Below the pieces are notes generated by a model. The model made no database searches. It was not told where the DNA came from and saw nothing but the letters and a program-made list of their open reading frames with translations. From Diplocarpon mali (Eukaryota; Ascomycota; Leotiomycetes; Helotiales; Drepanopezizaceae): a stretch of 38,515 nt of DNA. Where the stretch lies: positions 1-38,515 of the forward strand of contig JAENRP010000342.1 in NCBI GenBank assembly GCA_024741835.1, given 5' to 3'. A program made the translations under genes and the position numbers. Shown piece by piece: positions 21,400 through 31,959 of this stretch; positions within the stretch are counted from its first letter, which is position 1, and every line of letters begins with the position of its first letter.

Positions 21400-22148
21400 A
21401 GTGAAATCAAAAAGCAGGAAATATCTTTATTTATTTAGAATAACTTCGATTCTACTTCTTTAAAAAGTTATAAAACCTAATATTCTTATAGAATTTTAAA
21501 ACAGATCTCTCTACCTATAGGTACTTTAAAAGAAACTGCTAGCGCCTTCTTTCAATTGAAACTAGGCTATAGGTATATTAAGTCTTATTTAAAAAGAATA
21601 GGTATAACTTAAAACCCCTATTGTATTTATAGTAATAGAGAAACTCTAATCCATTTAATTCTTTCTTATAAAGAGTATTATAATTAAAGACGTACTCTTA
21701 TATAGAAAATAAAAGAAGAATATAAGGGATTTAGAGAGCTATCTTTACCCTTACTATTTAAAATAAAAACTGGAATTAAATACTTTTTAATATTCTTAAA
21801 AGAAACTAAGATTTATATATATTAGTAGTACTTAGATAGAGAAATAAGGGCTATTATAGCTCCTGATTTGCAATACTATTCTAATGAAGAATCCTAATAG
21901 GTAGTTTAAACTACCTATTAATCTCTTTTAAAAAAACCTTTCTTTTATTTAAACGTTATAGTTTGTTTTTATTTTTATTTTCTTTTAAGCGAATTTTTCA
22001 CTAAGGAGCCTGTTCCCAAATGAATATTGGCAGTTATAGTAGAAAGGATACTATATATATACAATTAGACACGCTAGTAGACTAGCTGTGCTATATAGTT
22101 TAGAACTAATAAAGCATATTAAAAGGAAAAAAAAAAAAAAAAAAAAAA
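21400..22148 (+). repeat. Right arm of the LINE inverted repeat
   Basis: It is the inverted partner of 17550-18287. It holds the ORF2 C-terminal region (GTLKETASAFFQLKLGYRYI) and the 3' UTR. The two arms are about 3.1 kb apart. Confidence 0.9.
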
Positions 22149-22416
22149 GTAGTAGTAGTAATTGTTTCTACTATTATATATTAGCCCTACGCTATAGTAG
22201 TAGGAGTAGGAGACTTATGCGATTATATATAATTATTATACTAAGGAAGGAAGATCCTATAAGAGGAAAAACAAATTTGAGTATATAATGCGACTTACGC
22301 TAAACTAAATATAAAACGGTCCTATTTATATAATAATGCGCTAAGTACATTATTATACGAAAATCGTTATAACCTACTAATGCTTATAAGCAAGCGTTCT
22401 CAAAGGGGGAGGGTAG
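22149..22416 (+). mobile_element. 3' tail of a second chromovirus, truncated by the LINE
   Basis: No protein is recognisable. It ends in caaagggggagggtag, a polypurine tract nearly the same as that of the 2522-9628 chromovirus (caaaggaggggggtag), and the next base begins a related LTR. It therefore appears to be internal sequence of a plus-strand chromovirus cut on the left by the LINE insertion or a rearrangement. Confidence 0.6.
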
Positions 22417-22635
22417 TATAACGGCCGCACCCCCAACTGGTGCAATTACCTAAGAGTATAGCGTTTTAAGGTTTTGCAATCTCGATTCGATATAAGGTTA
22501 TTTCGAATCAACCCTAAAGGTGCAAAAGGATATTCTTATATAATATTATATAAATGGGCAAAGAGCCTTAAGCTGCTTATATATATAAGGGAGAAGGGCT
22601 CTCTTACAGGGAGGGCTCTCTAACTTCTTCGTTTC
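22417..22635 (+). repeat. LTR unit, copy 1 (219 bp)
   Basis: It starts tataacggccgc (mutated tgtaacggccgc) directly after the polypurine tract. It contains a TATA-like gcttatatatataaggg. A second copy follows with no spacer. Confidence 0.8.
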
Positions 22636-22854
22636 TGTAACGGCCGCACCCTCAATTGGTGCAATTACCTAGGAGTACGGCGTTTTAAGGTTTTGCAATC
22701 TCGATTCGATATAGGGTTATTTCGAATCGACCCCGAAGGTGTAAAAGGATATTCTTATATAATATTACGTAAATAGGCAAAGAGCCTTGAGCTGCTTATA
22801 TATATAAGGGAAAAGGGCTCTCCTATAGGTAGGGCTCTTTAACTTCTTTATTTC
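22636..22854 (+). repeat. LTR unit, copy 2 (219 bp)
   Basis: This is a tandem direct repeat of copy 1, with mostly transition differences and the same TATA-like box. The sequence after it (to roughly 22980, ending ggcttttaata) may be the rest of the LTR (R/U5). In that case the U3 was duplicated, rather than two LTRs lying end to end. Confidence 0.75.
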
Positions 22855-22981
22855 TTTTATATTAGACTTATAGAATACGCCTTTTGTACTACTTCTTACT
22901 ATTATACTTGATCTTGCACTTTAGTAGTTCTATATCGTTATATTAAATAAAGAAGTTCTTCTCTACTAGGGACGGCTTTTA

Positions 22982-23264
22982 ATAATATCCTACCCCTTTT
23001 GAAAATCGATTCGCAGTTGTTTCGACTTTCAATAGAGTTAGGATCCTAGAGATCTTTTAAATAAACTAAGAGCTTAAGTGTAGCTTATTAACTAGTATAA
23101 TTAAGGAACGCTTTTACTAGCCGGATTTTCTTAACTACTCCTTTTATAAAAGTGCTATAGGCAGAAGTTAGAAGAGTACTATGCTATTAGAACCCTTTTT
23201 CTATAGAACCCCTTTTTTGACCGAATTACTACCGAAACTAAAATCGGTAAAATGAATTCCCTAT
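22982..23264. other. Spacer between two LTR elements
   Basis: AT-rich, with no gene or repeat recognised. Its origin is unknown. Confidence 0.4.
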
Positions 23265-23415
23265 TGTGGAGACCTGAGATGGATAGGTCTTGTGACATAT
23301 ATCACATGATCGGCGCAGGATAGTAGGAGGATAAAAGGGCCACCTTCTGTATATAGAGATAGCGCGTATTGCTATAGTACTAAATATACCCTATACTTAG
23401 GACTTATTCCTAACA
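23265..23415 (+). repeat. Probable 5' LTR of the third gypsy element, 151 bp
   Basis: It begins tgtggagacctgag and ends ttcctaaca (TG...CA), with a TATA-like gataaaagg inside. It is visibly richer in G+C and CpG than its surroundings. The five bases before it (cctat) do not recur after it (tctta), so it is not a solo LTR with an intact target duplication. It fits a 5' LTR whose partner lies outside the window. No second copy was seen. Confidence 0.5.
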
Positions 23416-24230
23416 TCTTATCTAAGAGAGCCCGCTTATAGTGCTTCCTCCTCTTGTTTTTAGGTCTTCCCTTAGGCCTATTCTTATATTGTCTCCCCTT
23501 TGTTTTATATTAGTAACCTACGCAGGGACCGATTTCTTAAGATTTCCGTCCTTATACAACTTTATCGATCTTTTAATTCGCAGATAAGAGACCGGCCTTT
23601 GAAATATGTCTTTGAAATACTTATAATATTTTAATCGACTTTAAAACCCTTATCCTTAATCGCCTAATTACTTAGAACTGTCGATTTTCATTTAGCAACT
23701 ATTAATAACCTTAGATTTTCCCTTTTCGGCTCTGCTCTAAAAACCCCTATTTTCTTCCTTAACTCTAAGATTTTCGGAATTTTCGGCTTCCTAGTATGAA
23801 AAGTTTAGCGAACCTTATAATAGCAATCTTAAACAGTAGTGGTTTTAAATACTTAAGTAATATTAAGCGCAAACTCTAATCGGATGTGCCTCCTTAGAAT
23901 CTTTAGAAATCCGAATCTGATAATTCAGCCGCCTTAGCTTAATAGAACTTTAAAAATTGCCCTGGAATCGTCTCCGGAGACCCCTTTATTTTAAAGACTA
24001 ATAGGAATTGGCCTAGAGGCTAAGGAGAATCTTAGATATAAACCTTATTTTAGAAATTGGTCTTAGATTAAGTAAACTTTTTCTTATTGCGATTAGTTGC
24101 AATACTCCTATTAGCTATTTAATACCTATTTAAAATCTCTTAGCAAACTTAGATTAAACTTTTAATAGAATCCGGAATTCTACTCTTAAGCTTAGCCTAT
24201 AAGTAGGAGGATAAAAAGACGTCTTTAAAT
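23416..24230 (+). other. Leader of the third gypsy element
   Basis: A pyrimidine-rich stretch with no recognised gene. A palindrome copy lies at 24182 near its end. The gag start codon was not resolved. Confidence 0.45.
24182..24204. repeat. 23-bp palindrome, copy 9
   Basis: Arms ACTCTTAAGCT / AGCCTATAAGT, preceded by AATTCT. It lies near the unresolved gag start of the third gypsy element. In the gag frame it reads L-L-S-L-A-Y-K, not the common phase. Confidence 0.75.
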
Positions 24231-25700
24231 AACTTAAGACTGCTACCTACTTTTTCAATATTAATACTAGAAAATACTAAAAATAATAACAATTTTAAAC
24301 TTTTCACTAACCCTTTATTTAAATCTTTTCAAACTCGTCCTAGTTACTCTAAGATTGACTCGGATTCTAAATGTTCTTTAAGCCCTTTTAAATTCCGAAG
24401 TACTCCTCTTAGCAATTAATCTCGCAATATTAAAGCTTCTACTTTGCCCCTTATAGATTCTATTAACTCAAACGGTTAGTATAAAATAATAATAGCCGCA
24501 TTTAGGGCTATTATTAGTCACTTTCCCCTTCTTAGTTCCCTTAGCGCTCCTTACTTTATAGGCGCCAATATTACTGATTTCCTTAAGTAATATAAGGAAA
24601 CTTATTACGATTTTAGTATTATATAAGAGGATATGATTTCTCGACTTCCTTACTACTATGATTATATAAGTAAGGATATTATTAAGTCCCTCCTTAAATA
24701 GAAAACTTATAATTTATAGGAACTCCTTATTAAGGCCTTTAAATCTGAATTCCGCGAATTTAATAAATAGCAGATTTGCAATACTTTAGCTTTCTTAAAG
24801 GAATTTGTTTTAATTACTTATACTCCTAAGGAACTTAAGAACTACTATCGGACTTTTACTTATATATCGAACATCTTAATTAGTTAGAAAATACTTAGCA
24901 AAGTTGAAAGAGGCCGCCTTTTCTTACTTAGATTACCTACTAGCCCTTAAAATAAGATTATTAAGCATTTTAAGATCGATAAGCAAGACCCTATAACCTT
25001 CGCCTTATTTAAGGAATTCTCGGCCTTTGCTTTGAAATCAGATCTTAGTAAGAGAACTATTAATGCTATAGAATAGGAAAAAGCCCCTACTCCCTCTTAT
25101 ACTAAAGACCTTAAAAGCCTGGTCTAAGAATACTTAAAAGCTCTAGAAGTTATAGAGGAAGTAAAGAAGAACCTAGTAGTTATACCTTTCACTTACAGGC
25201 CTAACTTAGGAGTAAGATCCAACCTTAGAATTGAGGAACTTAAGACCTAATTTGCAGAACTTTAAATCTAAAGCTTAGAAACTAGAATTAATGATCTCTT
25301 ATAAGAAAAATAGTATATTCCTTAGTTTAGTAATAGATAAAACTCAGCTACTATAAGCTAACCTAGTAGTTCCTATTACTAAACTCTTGCTTCTTATCAT
25401 TTGGAATAATTAGCTAATATAAGAATGCAATAGCTAGTTGAAGAAGGAGGAATTGATCCTAATAAGCACTTTGCTAATATTAATACTATAAGGTATTAAG
25501 GAAACGGCACTAGAAGACGGCTAACCTACAACTTTTGCAATAATAAAGAACCTAACTGCGCTCTATATAAGTACTGTAACAATTGCCCTCTTTTCCTTCG
25601 TTTTATTAATACTAGGGTCATATATATTAATAAGTATGGGATACTTTGCATTAGAGATCCTAAGTCAGACGCTATCTTTATTAAAAAATACTAGAATCGT
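24230..25700 (+). pseudogene. Gag of the third gypsy element
   Basis: It reads YFIGANITDFLK, EDMISRLPYYYDY, IKAFKSEFREFNK, LKNYYRTFTYISNILIS and GRLFLLRLPTSP. This is the usual order of capsid motifs in fungal gypsy gag (FxGxxITxFL, RYCxxxI, FRxxD, YxRxFxxI, FLxGLP). A Cys-rich stretch, FCNNKEPNCALYKYC, near 25530 takes the zinc-binding position. One palindrome (25191) is in frame as TYRPNLGV. Stops are TAA/TAG. Confidence 0.88.
25191..25213. repeat. 23-bp palindrome, copy 10
   Basis: Arms ACTTACAGGCC / AACTTAGGAGT. Gag frame: T-Y-R-P-N-L-G-V. Confidence 0.8.
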
Positions 25701-26559
25701 TTATAGCTATAGACTATTTGAATAATAATATATAGTATAAAGTGGGATAAGGATTTGGCCAAACGGAAGTGCATTATCGAAATTAACTCTAAGGTCCTAA
25801 TTTATATATATATAGGTTTAGCTAGCAATCTACCTAAGGGAGTGCTTATTAATTAAACTTCGAACTAGACTGCTACTAAAGTTAGAGGTATCTCTATTTT
25901 AGGGTAGGTTAATAATAATGTATCTGCTAATATTAATACTACTTTTGTATCCAGAAACCCTCGGAATACTCAGCGTCCTTCTAGATCTACCACTCCTTTA
26001 ATACTAATAAAACTAGCTAAAGTCTAGAAATTAACGCATGCAACTTAAGAATCTTAATATAGAGTCCAAATGCTAAAAGATATCTAATAATCTAGAACTA
26101 TAGTAGATAAGGATAAAGCTAATATAGTAGACGAATTGATTAAAGATATAATAGATGAAGATGGCTTTAAGCTTAAAGATTAAGAAGTCGAAGTTATTAC
26201 GCGGACCCTTAACCTTAAGCGAAAGAGATAGATATTAAAATAGGAGAAATTCGTTAATAAATACACTAGTTTAATCGCAATAGAGAAAGCTATAGAGAAT
26301 ATTATAGCTTAGTAAATTAACCTTATATTTAAAGACCTGTTTAGTTTGACTAGACGCTTTAATAAAGTGCTAAGAAAGCATATCCTAATTGCCTTTAAAG
26401 ATTTGAATAATAATAAGGAAATAGAAATTGTAATATAAAAGAACTTTAAGAAGTACCTAGCCTTAATTAAATGTCTTTAAATTGCAGAAGATAAAGGAAC
26501 CTAAAGGTATTACGATATTATAGCGATAGCTTTAATATCTTAGAATATTAATCGAAATT

Positions 26560-26980
26560 ATTTAGTAATTATAATAAAAAGCCCTATTATTATTTATTTT
26601 ATAGAAGAATCAGTTAAAGTAAAGGCTTTAATCGATTGTAGTTTAGAAGTTAATGCAATAATTAGAAAAGTAGTAGAAATGGCTTAATTGACAATTATTA
26701 GCGATCGACTCCTTATTTATTCGATTATCTTTAAATTGAAATACAATTTTGATAAATAGGTGAAAAATGTAAAGGTTAGAGTTAAAGGAATTATTAATTA
26801 TATTAACTTTTTAATAATAGAGAATTCTTCGAATGATATTCTTTTAAGAATGCCCTTTATTTTAGAATCCTAGCTAATATTTAACTATCTTAGAGATAGT
26901 CTTATAAAAGCTAGTCTTTAGAATACGAATCGATCTTTAAAAGGACAAATGGTTATTGCAAGAGATATAGCTAAATTTTA
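26560..26980 (+). pseudogene. Aspartic protease of the third gypsy element
   Basis: It reads ALIDCSLEVNAI, matching ALLDSGAEVNVM, with the active-site Asp kept (26634-26636) but the Gly of the DSG triad lost. ILLRMPFIL follows, matching the (V/I)LGxPFL block. It is in the gag frame. Confidence 0.85.
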
Positions 26981-27106
26981 AAATAAGGTTTTAAGAAACG
27001 ATTAGCTAGTATAAGGGTTAAGCTTAATGCTAGTAAAGGAAGGCACTTAGTAAGGAGTTATAGTAAAAGAAAGGTAAGTTTGCCGATTTTAAATAATAGC
27101 GATTTA

Positions 27107-27129
27107 ACTCGCAGTCCTAAACTAAGAGT
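27107..27129. repeat. 23-bp palindrome, copy 11
   Basis: Arms ACTCGCAGTCC / AAACTAAGAGT. Pol frame: T-R-S-P-K-L-R-V. Confidence 0.75.
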
Positions 27130-27268
27130 CAAATCTGGAATTTTAAAAAATGGTACAATTAGCGTTTTATTAGATTAACAATTAAGAAAAAAGAAAAATA
27201 AGATAGAGAAGAGAGTTCGTTTTATAAATTTCGATAATTTGCTAATTATTTTAAAAAACCTAAAAACC

Positions 27269-27291
27269 ACTTATAGGCCGGACCTGCGAGT
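27269..27291. repeat. 23-bp palindrome, copy 12
   Basis: Arms ACTTATAGGCC / GACCTGCGAGT. Pol frame: T-Y-R-P-D-L-R-V. Confidence 0.9.
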
Positions 27292-27789
27292 GAAAAATAA
27301 TATAATTACTAATAATATTTCTATTTATATACTTTAAATTAACAACTTAGAAAATCTTTTATTTGTTTTTAAAAAGGAAAATTCGGACCGTTTTATAGGA
27401 TTTAATAAAAAAGGAAAGAAGTAGAGAAGTATAGTACTAGCTAATATTCGAATTATATATAAAAGCAAGGCTGATAAAGTATAACTGGTGGATTAGGGAA
27501 TCTCTAATGGCTTAAAGCCTAAAGGACTGGATAATTGGTTTAAATAAGACGAGAAGCTTCGACCTCTAAAGCTGGGTAGTAAATTTAATAAGTTTATTAT
27601 AGGCAGATTTTCTAATAAACCTATTGGATATTAGCTAATAAAAGAATATTTCAATATACTGAAAATTAGAAAAGACTTAATAGAGTAAGAATGCGAACTA
27701 CTCTATAAAACCTTAATAAATCGAGAGGATACCTTAACTTTTAATTAAATAGAACTTAGCCAGATTTAAAAAGAGGTTACGCTTTATAT

Positions 27790-28500
27790 TAAAATTAAAA
27801 TAATACCTTATAAAGCCTAGTAAGAGAAAACATTTAAAGTCCTTAAAGCTCTTTAAGAAAAGGTAATTGAAATATTAAAGGATAAGCTGAAGCAAGGTAT
27901 TCTTAAGTTCTATAATAGCCCTTATAGGAATAAATAGTTCTTAGTTATTAAGAAAGAGAAGGGAACTTATAGACTAATAATAGCAGTAGTAGAAATAAAC
28001 TAAGTAACTATTAAAGACGCCAACGTTCCTTCGAATATAGATAAGTTCTTAAATGAATTCGTAGGATTAACCCGCAGCTCTCTTATTGACTTCTTCTTTA
28101 AATATAACTAATTTATTCTTAATATTAAATTGAGAGATATGATAGTAATTCAAACCCCTCTTAGGCTACTTTAGATAATAAGATTACTTTAAGGGGCTAT
28201 AAATTCGATTGCTTAATTTATTTAAGTAATCTATAAGATATAAATAGATTATATACCTAATATTACGCTCCCTTATATAGATAATATAGGAGTAAAAGGA
28301 TTAAGATTATTTTATAACTATAAAGAAGTTCTCTTTAGTATATAATAATTTATAATAGAATATATTTAGAACCTGGATTAGGTGCTTATATAATTCGAAA
28401 GGGTAGGAGCAATAGTCGGTCTGAAGTTATAATACTATCTTCTATCGATGGAAATTGTTAATTTCATTACTAATTCTAATAGCCGAAGTCCTTAGAGGGC
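27790..28500 (+). pseudogene. Reverse transcriptase of the third gypsy element
   Basis: It reads ILKFYNSPYRNK, FLVIKKEKGTYRLI, NVPSNIDKFLNEFVG, SSLIDFFFKYN and YIDNIGVKG. The last is the catalytic box (FLDDIGVKG in the family), with the second Asp now AAT at 28283-28285. This clade of fungal gypsy elements is recognisable from the D-IGVKG box and the KYRLI-AA motif. It is inactive. Confidence 0.95.
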
Positions 28501-29160
28501 TAAAGTACTTAAAATCGATAAATAGAAAAGGTATAACGATATAGTAGAAGCTCGCGCGTTTATTAGTATTATAGTATACTATCGCATTTAGATTAAGGAT
28601 TTCGCTAAAAAGGCAGTACCTATTTACTCCTTATTTTAGAAAGGGGCTGAGTTTTAGTAGGAGGAACCTTAAATAAAGGCTATAAAACAATTAAAGCAAG
28701 CGTTGCTTAAGGCACTATATCTGATTAAAATAGACTATAGAGCCGATGCTAGGCCAATTATACTAATAGTTAACGCAAGCTTAATCGGATGGGATACTAT
28801 CCTTTAATAAGCTAATAGCTAATAGAAAAGATATTTAGCTCGCTTTGAAAGTAGTCTTTAAAATCTAATAGAGATAAAGTATAATACTATTAAATAGGAA
28901 TATAAAGGTGCCTTAAAGGCGATGAAAAAAATGAGAAGCGACCTTTATAGTATTTACTTTATCTTTGAAACTAATGCTAAAGTGCTAATAAAACAATTGA
29001 ATAGAGCTGCAAGCGACTTACTTAAAGCCTTGCTAATGAAATGGATTGCTTAAATAAGACTAATGGACTTTAAAGTCAAATATATTTTAGGAATGAAAAA
29101 TACTACTATAGATAGCCTTTTAAAAAGAACTTGCCCTTACCCCTTTAATTTAATTAAAGA
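28500..29160 (+). pseudogene. RNase H of the third gypsy element
   Basis: It reads ARAFISIIVYYRIxIKDFAK and IYSLFxKGAEF, then IILIVNASLIGWDTIL (DASLxGWGAxL with Asp changed to Asn). ARFESSL, KYNTIK, GALKAMKKMRSDLYSIYFIF, KVLIKQLNRAASDL and VKYILGMKNTTIDSLLKR follow, matching family order to the end. Confidence 0.93.
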
Positions 29161-29235
29161 AGATAAAATAGATATTAATAAGTAGGTAAAGAACGAAGTT
29201 AGTTATCTATTAATATATCGCCTTAAAGGGATTCG

Positions 29236-29258
29236 ACTCTTAGTCTTAGCCTATAAGT
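29236..29258. repeat. 23-bp palindrome, copy 13
   Basis: Arms ACTCTTAGTCT / AGCCTATAAGT. It lies between RNase H and integrase of the third gypsy element. The pol frame reads L-L-V-L-A-Y-K-S, the same unusual phase as copy 9. Confidence 0.75.
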
Positions 29259-29379
29259 CAAATGAGAGAATTTTATCACTTAACTACTTAAATGACTTTA
29301 AAGAAATTGCGAAATTTTTAATTATACTTAAATAACTAAAGACAGTTGCTCCTAAGGATTTTTAGAAATTTAAAGTTAA

Positions 29380-30800
29380 AGCTCTAATTTATCTAATATA
29401 AGGAAGACGATTATTTAAAAGGAGCAATAACTTATTCCTTATATAACTCTACTTAGATAATAAAAAACTAAGGGCTAAGGCTATTTAGGATATTTATAAG
29501 GAAACTGGCTATTAAGGGGCTAAGTCTACCTACTACCGACTCTTAAGGAAATTCTTTTAAAAGGGTTCTTTTAAGGACTGTAAAGCCTTTATAAAAAGTT
29601 GCGTCCTTTATTAGAAACGAAAACCTAATTGTAAAGAGAATCCCCTATTCTTAACCTAGCTATTAGGCCTTTTTTATAAAGTCAGTCTTAATATTATATA
29701 AGTATTAATAATTGAAAATAGGATTATATATTTTATTTTAGTAAAAGAAGACCTATTAAGATAGCTTAAAGGACGACTATTAAGATCTGCTAACTTTAAA
29801 TCTATTACGAAGTTCCTTTAAGAAGACGTAGTCTATTGTTATAGACTTTTTAGCAGACTAACTATTAATAAAAGCTTTAAAAATAAAGGAGTAGTTAAAG
29901 CTTTTTTATAAAAATATAGCATTAAATAGGTTTAAATCTTAGCGTATAACTTGAAAGCTAATAGAGTGATAGAGTAAGGATATTGCGATATTCTTAATAG
30001 GCTATTTAAAGTTACTTATAGAGGATTTAAGAATTAGATAAAACACTTTTATAAAATACTCTTTGCTTATTAAACGATAATTTATAAACTAATTAAAATT
30101 ATACTATTTTTCCTTATCTATAGTAGAGAGGTATAGCTCCCTTTTAAATCCTAATAGCCTATTTAAAGATTGTTCAACTATAGTTAAATTCAGAACCGTT
30201 CCGATTTGCTAGCGATAAGATGCCGATAACTTAAGCTTTAAGATATAGATATAGAGGAAATTATTCTATAAAAGAAATAATATAAGGAAAAAGCTAAAGA
30301 AGTATAAGCTGCTTTTAAAGTACTTAAAACGCACTCTATTTGAAAAGATGATTTTATCTTAGTCTATGATATTATAAGAAGTATTAATATATTAGTAGAT
30401 ACTAAACTTGACTATTAATAGCTTAGTCTATTTAAGGTTAAGTTTAAGTAGAAAGAAAAGGGATACTATTCTCTTTAGGAACTTAATAGAGTTAATATTA
30501 AAGGAACCTTTGCAGCTAACCGATTGAAGCGCTTTTATTAATGCGACTAGACCTTATTCCTTTTAAAAGACGAATTAGAAATTAATACAACTTCCGAATC
30601 TTCTATAGGAACCGATGGCAATATAAGCAACTTTGAACCCTTAGATAAAGACTATGATTTTTCCAACTTAACCTATAAGCCGGTCTTATAAGTAAAGAAT
30701 ATTAAAATACCTAATTAATTGCAACCTTAAGTTATTATTCCTAAAATATCTAAAGAACGCAAATAGGAATACTAAACGATTTTCTAGCCTATTAATTGTC
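29380..30800 (+). pseudogene. Integrase and pol C-terminus of the third gypsy element
   Basis: It reads KETGYxGAKSTYYRLLRKFF (HHCC region), then a core with EDVVYCYRLF and KSFKNKGVVKAFL, matching VxDGGPENKG with the Asp changed to Asn. ILAYNLKANRVIExGYCDIL follows, matching SAYHPQANGxVERGH with Glu kept. The tail reads GTFAANRLKRFY near 30510-30545, matching GRFAANRLKRFY. A palindrome at 30671 lies in the extended C-terminus in frame. Confidence 0.9.
30671..30693. repeat. 23-bp palindrome, copy 14
   Basis: Arms ACCTATAAGCC / GTCTTATAAGT. Pol frame: T-Y-K-P-V-L-stop-V. Confidence 0.8.
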
Positions 30801-31090
30801 CTACCTTCTTCTAATCCTTATTTTTACATTTTTAATAAGGTCGCCTCCTTTATTATTTAAGATATAGATCTTTTAAGATCACTTTAAATTCTTACTTACT
30901 TTAACTTATTTTATATTCTTAATATTAGCCTTTAATTATAGCATTCCTATTACTTTCCTTAAATAATAAATAAAAAAGTCTAATTTCCTTAATATATATA
31001 TATAATAAACCTATTGTAGCTTATATGCCCTTTTAATTCTTATATCCTATTGAACTCTCTTATTTATACTCCTTATCTTTTATAAGTAAT
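30801..31090. other. Spacer upstream of gene A
   Basis: Pyrimidine-rich and AT-rich, with no gene or LTR seen. It may hold the 5' region of gene A. Confidence 0.4.
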
Positions 31091-31936
31091 ATGCCTTTAA
31101 AGAACTTATAAATGGTTTTGCCTATTATAATAAGGGATAAATAAATACTAATTATAAACTTCTCTTAGAATAGTAGAGCTATTGCATTATTAAAGAACTT
31201 TAAATCGACCTACGCAGCCTTAAGAGATATAGAGTAATAAAAACTCCTTTTAGCTTATGCGAATGCTATTAATAACCTTTCAACTTAAGTAGCCTTTGGA
31301 ATTCTCTAATTTGACAACTTCCTAACCGAAGAATTAAGACTAAAGGGAATCTTTAAAGAGGAATTCTTAGCTAATGCAGATTAATATATAACCTTGGCCG
31401 ATACTTTCAAAACGGATTAAGATAAAAGGGAAGAATCTATTTAACAATTGGATAATTTAGCTATTAATAAGAGAGGACTCCTATTTCGTTTACGTTTCTT
31501 AACAAATATTGATTCTAATAATAGAAGGCGAGTATTATTAAAAATTCTTAAGGAAAATACTCCTATAGCTAAAGCTATTCAGATTCTCAATTTCTTTATC
31601 ATTTAAGAAAGAGTAGTAAAATTCTGAGGTAATCGAATTCGTAGTCGCAGATTTGTAGGCCTATTTAATATAGTACTTATAATAGCTAATAGAGCTATAA
31701 AAAGATCAAATTGGACTATAAATATTACCTTATCTAATAGCACTATTATTAATATGCTAAGTCTTTGCGCTTTTACTTATAGTTTGCTTATTTTAAAAGA
31801 AAACTGGACTCTTATACTAGGGTTTAGACGAGATTTCTTTAATAATAAAGAAGAGAAATGGTTATTTATAGTTAAGCTTACCTTAAAATTCGCCTTTTAG
31901 CCTAAAGATATAATAAGTGTTAAATTATATAATTTA

Positions 31937-31959
31937 ACTTATAGTCCTAGACTAAGAGT
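31937..31959. repeat. 23-bp palindrome, copy 15
   Basis: Arms ACTTATAGTCC / AGACTAAGAGT. Gene A frame: T-Y-S-P-R-L-R-V. Its position is homologous to copy 19 in gene B. Confidence 0.8.

Larger units (their letters stand above)
18288..22148 (+). mobile_element. 5'-truncated Tad1-like LINE, ORF2 plus 3' UTR
   Basis: The plus strand holds the end of an APE endonuclease, then RT, RNase H and a C-terminal domain, ending in a 22-base poly-A at 22127-22148 followed by (gta)n. ORF1 and the endonuclease N-terminus are missing, as expected after incomplete reverse transcription. An RNase H downstream of the RT places it in the Tad1/I-like group of fungal LINEs. All frames are broken. Confidence 0.92.
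27101..27790 (+). pseudogene. Pol N-terminal linker, open apart from TAA/TAG
   Basis: A long frame continuous with the RT begins by 27101. It is low in recognisable motifs. Palindromes at 27107 and 27269 are both in this frame (TRSPKLRV and TYRPDLRV). A one-base change of frame separates it from the protease. Confidence 0.7.
23265..30800 (+). mobile_element. Third Ty3/gypsy retrotransposon, RIP-mutated, 3' LTR not seen
   Basis: The plus strand encodes gag, protease, RT, RNase H and integrase in gypsy order over about 6.5 kb. Gag and protease share one frame and pol from about 27100 onward is in another. Six 23-bp palindromes lie in it. The left border rests on the candidate LTR at 23265. No matching LTR appears before the uncharacterised gene A at 31091, so either the 3' LTR is missing or the element is longer and includes genes A and B. 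Confidence 0.85.

Noticed and set aside
17550..22148. LINE inverted repeat as a DNA transposon with terminal inverted repeats
   Set aside because: The interior encodes APE endonuclease, RT and RNase H, and the outer ends are A/T tails, so the arms are LINE 3' ends.
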